A stretch of DNA of 64,000 nucleotides from Fremontodendron californicum (lineage: Eukaryota > Streptophyta > Magnoliopsida > Malvales > Malvaceae), in contig JAULJL010000002.1 of assembly GCA_030761205.1 (NCBI GenBank), positions 22,485,010 to 22,549,009 of the forward strand. Reading direction: 5' to 3'. A program made the position numbers and the translations under genes. Below are positions 57,101 to 64,000 of this stretch, piece by piece (within the stretch, counting starts at the first letter, position 1; each line of letters begins with the position of its first letter). A model generated the notes under the pieces. That model saw only the letters and a list, made by a program, of their open reading frames with translations, was not told the DNA's origin and ran no database searches.

Positions 57101-59890
57101 ATATAAGCATATGAAATAATGGCCGAATCTTCAAGGACACAATATCAAGCATGGAAATGAAATATTGAAACAAATATGGCATAGAAAATAATGTAAAGAA
57201 CATATAAAAAATTAAACATAGACATGCAAAGCAAATAACAAGCAAAACTAGTAAATAAAACAAGGAAAGTTAAGCTCTATGGTTGCTATCAAATGGGCAT
57301 AGCCTCTCACCTAACCATAATCACTTGGTCTTGCCAAGATCATGAAGCCTTTCCATTTCAAAAAATCAGAAAATAAACCATGTTAAATAACAAAATTAAG
57401 GTGAGCTTCATGGTAGGTAAAAATGGGCATAGCCTCTCCCCTAACCATGGTCACTTGGTCTTGCCAAGATCATGTAGCCATTTCAACCTTTTTGCTTCAT
57501 CTTTTGTAAAAAATCAGAACCTTAGAATACTTAAATAAACCTTCTAAAAATCATTTTTCTCACAACAATATGCAAGGAAGAAAAAAGAAAAAAACAAGGC
57601 AAACATCAACCACATTCGGCCAAGCATAAAACTATCTAAAAAAAATTGTTTTCAACCCTTTTGATGAAGAAGAAGATATGAAAACTCAAGTAAACATTTG
57701 AAAAGCTTTATTTCTATGAAAAATGTAGTAGGAAGACAAGATAGAAAATCAAGAAATCAACATAGCAAACAAGAAGAAACCATGCTAGAGCTTGGTAGAG
57801 ATGACTTCCTTCAAGCTCTCCTATTGAAAACCTTTTTTTTTTCTTTCTTTCAAAACCTTTTTCTTGCTAAATTAGCTACTGACTTCAGCCAAAAACATAT
57901 GAAAAAAATGAAATCACCCCTCTCTAATAGCTTGGCCGAATGGCCCTATCACCCTTGGATAGAAATTGCATTTTTTCTCCTCCAATCTTAGCCCTAAGAT
58001 TAAGATATTTTGATGACAAGATAAAAATGTCATCTTGCCAATTGATAGCAGCCCTTAAGATTTGTACTCATACCTTGTAGTAACCTCAGCCCTTAGATGC
58101 AAAAGAGGACCAATCCCATGCACTCCTTTGCTTGCCCCCTTGAGTGCCTATCCTTGGATGAGTTGTGCTCTTCCATTCTTGGTCATTGGATGAGGACAAC
58201 ATAAAAATGACATATTTTAGATTAAATCCAGCCCTCAACATGTGTACTCAGCCCTTGTAGATGGCCTAGGCCATTGGATGAAAAGAGACAATCCCATGCA
58301 CTCCCTTGCTTGACCGAATGAATGTTCACCTTTGGATGAATTCTGCTCATCTTTTTTCTTCTATTCTTGGCCATTATATGAGGGTTCTTTCATGACAAAT
58401 AAAAATTTCATCTTGGCATTTAAACTTGGCCATTGGATGGTGCATTCAACTTTCCTACAAGGCACCTAAACCATTTGATGAAGGGGGGACCATTTGCAAG
58501 GTGTTAGTGGTAGCATATGGCTTGATAGTGACTAAGGAATTAAATTGTTCAAGATTCCTTCTTCTCCTCTATGCTGGCTGACCAAGGGAAGAAAAATCCT
58601 AGCAATTCCTTCTTCTTTCATATTTTTCTCAATTACAAATTTGCCCTTTTTGTTTTCTTCGCTGAAATGACCTTTTTACCCCCTGAACCTAAATAAATAG
58701 CAAACGGACTCCAAATTCAAATTTTATTTTTTCAATACTTCCGAAGTAATAAAAAATTGAATTCTAGAAGTTTCAAAATTTTTTTGAGTCCATTTGCTAT
58801 TTATTTTGGATTTATTTCCAAAATTGTCCCTTTTATGCACCCGAACTTTACCATTTTTTAAACGAGCTCCGAATCCATATTTTTCTTCACCAATCTCTTC
58901 CAAATAATTTAAAAGTGTGATCTGAAAGTTTTCATAATTTTTGGAGCTCATTTGCTATTTTTTCGGGATTTATCTACTTGAATTACTGCATAGGAGACCC
59001 AGGATTTGGCCATTTTGCAAACGAACTCCGAATCAAGATTTTCTTTCGCCAGTCTCTTCCAAATAATTTAAAAATGAGATTTGCAAATTTTCAAAATTTT
59101 TGGAGTTCATTTGCTATTTTTCCGGGATTTATCCTGTTGAATTTCTACATAGTTGGCTCAGTATTTGGCCATTTTGCAAACGAACTCCTAATAAAGATTT
59201 TCTTTCGCCAATCTCTTCGAAATAATTTAAGAATGAGATTTGAAAATTTTCAAAATTTTTGGAGTACATTTGCTATTTTTCCCAAAATTTTCAATTTCGC
59301 CTTTTTACCTTTGAAACCCAATTTTGCTCAAAACAAGTCCGATTTTCAGATTTTATTCATACTGAGCCTTGGGCTATCCTTGTTTAATTAATCCTCATCA
59401 ATTAGGGGCTTTAGTCCTACTGAATTGGGCCATTTCTGTAATTCTTCTAAATTTCACCGAAATCCACCAAAAAACCCTAATTCTTGATTTTCATTCGAAT
59501 TGACTTTTCTATTAGTTTTTCTTCCAAGTGGCTTCTCCATTCATTTGGAACCTTCAATTTTGACCAATTTGATCGTTTAAGCACTTTTCCCTAAATTTCC
59601 CGAACTAGGGTTTTTTTCTACTGAGATTCCGTAACCCAACTTCCGACCTCTATATCTTTTAATGTAGACCTTGTATTATCAAAATTCTTTTACCGTTTTT
59701 CAATTGAACCTCAAATCTTGATTTTGAAAGTGGGTTGACTTTTTTGAGTTTGACTTTTTCTGTCTTCTTTTTTAGACTAAGCCTCGGAGTACCACCTACA
59801 GGATGAGAAAAGCCATTTAGCATTCTGAAACATCAATTTAGGAAGAAAACGTACCTGATTTAGGGGTTCAGACAAAATTAGGTGTCAACA
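54177..59890 (-). repeat. Ogre-type LTR, 5.7 kb, inserted in the LINE
   Basis: On the plus strand it opens TGTTGCAACC and closes GTGTCAACA, followed by a PPT-like GCTGCCCTCTTT, so it is the 3' LTR of a minus-sense element. It shares the conserved edge and middle segments with 9764-12967 but has its own extra repeats: a duplicated segment containing TCACTTGGTCTTGCCAAGAT (from about 57291 and 57420), another at about 56790 and 56953, and a third at 58040-58330. Its W-box-like array is reduced to two copies (about 59735-59760). The partner LTR is not in the window as far as I can see. Confidence 0.82.
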
Positions 59891-60439
59891 GCTGCCCTCT
59901 TTGGCTATTGCTGAGAATCAGGAATCAGGCAAAGATAAACAAACACTAATTTTGTACGGTTAGTGAAATCACATGTGAAGGAAAGGGAAAGGGGTCTTCA
60001 ATCATCATCATTCATTTTCATTCTTTTTTGAAAAAGCTGTAAATTGAAGATTTTGTCCTTAAATTGAATTCCCTAACTAATCAAGGCTCGACCTGTCTTA
60101 AGGAAACGAGTTCTATTTGCAAAAGTGAAAATTATGCCCGAAGTCTTAAAAATTATGCCTGGAGGTCTTAAAAATGGTGCCGAAGGTCTTAAAAATGGTG
60201 CCCGAAGGCCTTACCCGTGATTTGAAAAAATTATGCCCGGAGCTCTTAAAAATGGTGCCTAAAGGCCTTACCCGTGATTTGAAAATTTTTGCCCGAAGGT
60301 CTTAAAAATGGTGCCCGAAGGCCTTACCCGTGATGAAAATACCTTGACAACGGTCTCAAGGCTCGACTTATTTGATAAACAAAATGAATTCGATTTAAAA
60401 CAAAAGGAAATACTTCGATGGTGGTCTCAAGGCTCGACT
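59891..60439 (-). mobile_element. Internal 3' end of the minus-sense Ogre-like element, with short minisatellite
   Basis: After the PPT (59891-59902) the sequence matches the region after 12968 closely (shared GGCTATTGCTGAGAATCAGG). At about 60130-60340 repeats of GCCCGAAGGTCTTAAAAATG alternate with GCCTTACCCGTGATTTG, a shorter version of the 81-bp unit without the GTATGCGACT part. The internal region is then broken by the LTR at 60440. Confidence 0.78.
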
Positions 60440-63043
60440 TGTAGACACCTAATTTTGTCCGAACCACTAAAACAAGTACGTTTTCTTCCCAAATTGATGT
60501 TTCAGAATGTAAAAAGACTTTTTTCATCCTGCAGGTGGTACTCCGAGACTTAGTCTAAGAAGACGATTATAAAAAGTCAAACTTAAAAAAGTCAACCTCA
60601 GAAAGTCAACCCTAAAAAGTCAACAATTGAAAAAGTCAACCCACTTTCAAAATCAAGATTGGAAGTTCAATTGAAAAATGACGAAAGTATTTTGATAATC
60701 CGAGGTCTACATTGAAAGATATGGAGTTCGGAAGTTAGGTTACGGAGATTCAATAGAAAGGATTAGGTTACGGAGATTCAATAGAAAGAAAACCCTAGTT
60801 CGGGAAATTAGGGGAAAAGTGCTTAAACGATCAAATTGGTCGAAATTGAAGGTTCCAAATGAAAGATAAGCATTGACTACGGGTAATGGAAAAGCTACTT
60901 GGAAGAAAAACTGAAAGAAAAGTCAATCCGGAAGAAAATCGAGGATTAGGGTTTTTGGTGGATTTCGGTGAAATTTGGAAGAATTACAGAAATGACCCGA
61001 TTTGGTAAGACTAAAGCCCCTAATGGATGAGGAGTTCTTAAAAAATGATAGTCCAAGGCAAAAGGGCAAAATTGGAAAATTTGGGAAAAATAGCAAATGA
61101 ACTCCAAAAATTCTGAAAATTTGAGATATCATTCTTAAATCATTTCGAAGAGATTGGCGAAAGAAAATCTTGATTCAAAGTTCGTTTGCAAAATAGCCAA
61201 ATCTCGGGTCCCTTATGCAGAAATTCAAAAAGATAAATCCTGGAAAAATAGCAAATGAACTTCAAAAATTGAAATCACATTTTTTATTATTTGGAAGAGA
61301 TTGGAGAAATAAAACCCGGATTTGGAGTTCATTTGTAAAATGGCCAAATCCCGGGCCCCCTATTAGTAATTCAAGTAGATAAATCCCAAAAAATATCAAA
61401 TGTGTTCCAAAAATTATTAAAACTTCCAGATCACACTTTTAAATTATTTGGAAGAGATTGGTGAAGAAAAATATGGATTTGGAAGTCATTTAAAAAATGG
61501 TAAAGTTTGGGAGCACAAAAGGGCAATTTTGATAGAAAAATCAAAATAATTAGCAAATGGACTCGAAATTTTTTGAAAACCTCCAGAATTTAATTTTTTA
61601 TTATTTTCAAAGTATTGAAAAAATAAAATTTGATTTGGAGTCCGTTTGCTATTTATTTATGTGCGGGGGTAAAAAGCTAATTTTACCCAAGAAATCCAAA
61701 AGGGCTTTTCTTGCCTTTTAAAAAAAATGAAGATTGGGCTGGAAGAAGAGGGGTCAGCCGGCTAAGGCCCAAGGTTGGGTTGATATTTTCTAATTTTTAA
61801 TCAAAAGGCCAACAATAAAGAGGAAGGTAGTTATTTTTTGATCAAGCCTTTGCAAATAAGCCATATGGACCAATGCATGAAAAGGGAGAGTGTCAACATA
61901 ATGGATTAAGATTCTTGAACAGCTGTAATTGTGGATAGCTGATGGCCTAATCTAAGGGTGATAATTTCATATTTTAAACATCTTGGATCAATAGCCTTTG
62001 GATGAAAATTGGTTGAATAAAAAATAACAACATCCTAGCATTGGGGGAGGGCATTCGGCCACTACAAGGGGGGTCTCTATCCCTTTTCATTTTCAGCTAT
62101 TCACTCTCTATTCTCTCTTGGTTTTTGCTGATTTTTCTCTCCATTGTTGAAGGCAAAAAGAAAAGTTTAGAACAAAAAAGTTAGAAGAGAAAAAGCTTGA
62201 AATATAGCTTTTAGAGGTTGCTTTAAGCACCATACTCTTGCACTTTCTTTGATTTTCCATTCTTGATTTTTCTTTTTAAATAAGTGTTTTTAATATTCTT
62301 CTTTAAGTTCCTTATTGATTCTTTTTTGTAAAAAGCTTTTGAAACTTTTTTTTCTTTTCTTTTTTGAGGTGGCCGAATGGCCTAGTTTTTTTATAGTTGC
62401 TGTTTGCATTTTTTATTTCATGTTATTCTTGATATTTAACAAGTTTTGATGCTTTAAATCCTCTTCTAATACATAAATATGAAGCTTGTTTTAATTTGGT
62501 TGCTTGCTTGTTTCTATTTTTGAGTCTATTATCTTGTTATCATGTTTATTTTATTTGTCTTGCATTTTTGATTTTCTGTTTTCAAAATGTTTAAGTTTGT
62601 TTATGTTTTATATTTTGTAATCCATGTGTTTGTGAAAATGCCTATTGGTTTTCATGCCTTTACTTTATATTTGCATGATTTGAGCATTATTCTTTAGCTA
62701 TGCATGTTAGTATATCATGTGTTTGTGAAATTGTCATGCTCATTTTAAGCATGAGACCATTCGGCCACCCTATGTTGTATGCTTTATGTGTGCATTTTTG
62801 TTATGTTAGTTGATAGGTTTGCATTTTCATGATATTTGGTTGAGTATTTTGTTTAAGCATGCCATATGTTTGTGTTATTGCCATGCATTTTTTAGGTTTA
62901 GGATTGGTTTGCTTTGCCATGCATATTCATGCATTTTAGACCTAGGTTACATTAAATGCCATGCAAGTTCATTTAGGTCTAGGTCATTTTATTGATGCCA
63001 TGCATTTTTCATGTCATTTAGGTTTTAAATCATGCATTTCATG
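60440..63043 (+). repeat. Partial Ogre-type LTR, plus sense
   Basis: It starts TGTAGACACCTAATTTTGTC and includes GTCAAC repeats (60575-60650) and degenerate repeats of about 159 bp (about 61080-61640). Its own end is not reached: a new LTR begins at 63044 in the middle of a CATGCATTTTAG-rich part. It faces the opposite way from the element it interrupts. Confidence 0.78.
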
Positions 63044-64000
63044 TGTAGACACCTAATTTTGTCCGGACCACTAAACAGGTATGTTTTCTTCCCATATTGA
63101 TGTTTCCGAGTATAAAAAGACTGTTTTCATCCTGCAGGTGGTACTCCGAGACTTAGTTTAAGAGGGCGAGCACAAAAAGTCAAACTTGAAAAAAAGTCAA
63201 CCCTGAAAAAGTCAACCCCGAAAAAGTCAACCCCAGAAAGTCAACTACTGAAAAAAGTCAACCCACTTTCAAAATCAAGATTTTAAGTTCAATTGAAAAA
63301 TGGAGAAAGAATTTTGATAATCCGAGGTCTACATTGAAAGATATGGAGTTCGGAAGTTGGGATTTGGAGATTCAGTAGAAAAGAAACCCTAATCCGAGAA
63401 ATTTGGGGAAAAGTGCTTAAACGATCAAACTGGTCGAAATTGAAGGTTCCAAATGAAAGATAAGCACTGACTACGGGTAATGGAGAAGTCACTTGCAAGA
63501 AAAACCGAAAGAAAAGTCAATCCGGGAGAAAACTGAGAATTAGGGTTTTTAGTGGATTTCGGTGAAATCAGGAAGAATCACAGAAATGGCCCGACTTGGT
63601 AAGACCAAAGCCCCCAATGGATGAGGAATGATTAAAAAGGATGGCCCAAGACTCAGATTGAAGAAAATCTGAAAATCGGACTTGTTTTGAGCAAAACCGG
63701 GTTTCAGAGGTTAAAGGGGCAAAATTGGAAAAATTTGGGAAAAATAGCAAATGGACTCCGAAAATTCTGAAAAATTTGTCAATCTCATTCTTAAATCATT
63801 TGAAAGAGATTGGTAAAAGAAAATCTTGATTCGGAGTTCGTTTGCAAAATGGCCAAATCCCGGGCTTCTTATGCAGTAATTCAAAAAGATAAATCCCGGA
63901 AAAATAGCAAATGGACTCCAAAAATTCTGAAATTTGGCAAATCTCATTTTTAAATTATTTGGAAGAGATTGGCGAAAGAAAATCTTGATTCCGAGTTCGT
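63044..64000 (+). repeat. Start of another Ogre-type LTR, cut by the window edge
   Basis: The start TGTAGACACCTAATTTTGTC and the following kilobase match the right LTR of the nested element (complement of 25068 downward) very closely, so this is the same young subfamily. It has five GTCAACC/GTCAACT repeats plus one GTCAAAC at 63177-63265. It is presumably the start of an element nested in the LTR at 60440. Confidence 0.82.

Overview
The window is nuclear DNA of a flowering plant, almost certainly a eudicot. The evidence is a subfamily III LRR receptor kinase with a plant-type intron donor, the C-terminal part of what looks like a plant-mobile-domain (MAIN-like) protein, Copia and Ogre/Tat-type Ty3 LTR retrotransposons, a plant L1-like LINE with a C-terminal RNase H, and AT-rich intergenic DNA. 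I cannot name the species. About 88% of the window is retrotransposon; host DNA is mainly 1-3966 and 26993-30160.

Layout. At 2-658 there is a protein tail on the plus strand. At 659-1442 the DNA is very AT-rich, and 1443-1675 holds four hairpins built on one 12-bp core. At 1875-3219 (minus) lies exon 1 of an LRR receptor kinase; its second kinase exon is not in the window. From 3967 to 26987 (minus) runs a Copia element (LTRs, PBS, PPT, 5-bp target duplication AATAC) that carries gag but no pol. Its gag is split at 9763/25069 by a 15.3-kb Ogre/Tat-like element (9764-25068, minus, target duplication CTTGG) that also lacks pol and holds about 20 copies of an 81-bp minisatellite. At 26993-30160 there are MITE and foldback remnants and an old LTR relic. 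From 30161 to 48463 (plus) runs a second Ogre/Tat-like element (target duplication AAACA) with two gag-like modules, no pol, and a 69-bp minisatellite where the first element has its 81-bp array. At about 48966-54176 (plus) a decayed LINE has lost part of its reverse transcriptase and is cut in its RNase H domain by another Ogre-type LTR (54177-59890, minus). That element is interrupted by an opposite-facing LTR (60440), itself interrupted by another LTR (63044 to the window end).

How the parts relate. None of the three bounded LTR elements encodes a protease, integrase or reverse transcriptase, so each would have needed enzymes from an autonomous relative. The two Ogre-like elements share a tRNA-type PBS three bases from the LTR, a PPT, a leader with a duplicated structured segment, a gag remnant with an unusual C-H-H-C knuckle, about 2.5 kb of alignable non-coding DNA after gag, and a tandem array just before the PPT. 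All visible Ogre-type LTRs carry TTGAC (W-box-like) repeats close to the 5' end of the LTR. Insertion order follows from nesting: Copia before the 9764 element; LINE before the 54177 LTR, then the 60440 LTR, then the 63044 LTR.

All similarity statements come from reading and aligning by eye; no database or folding program was used.
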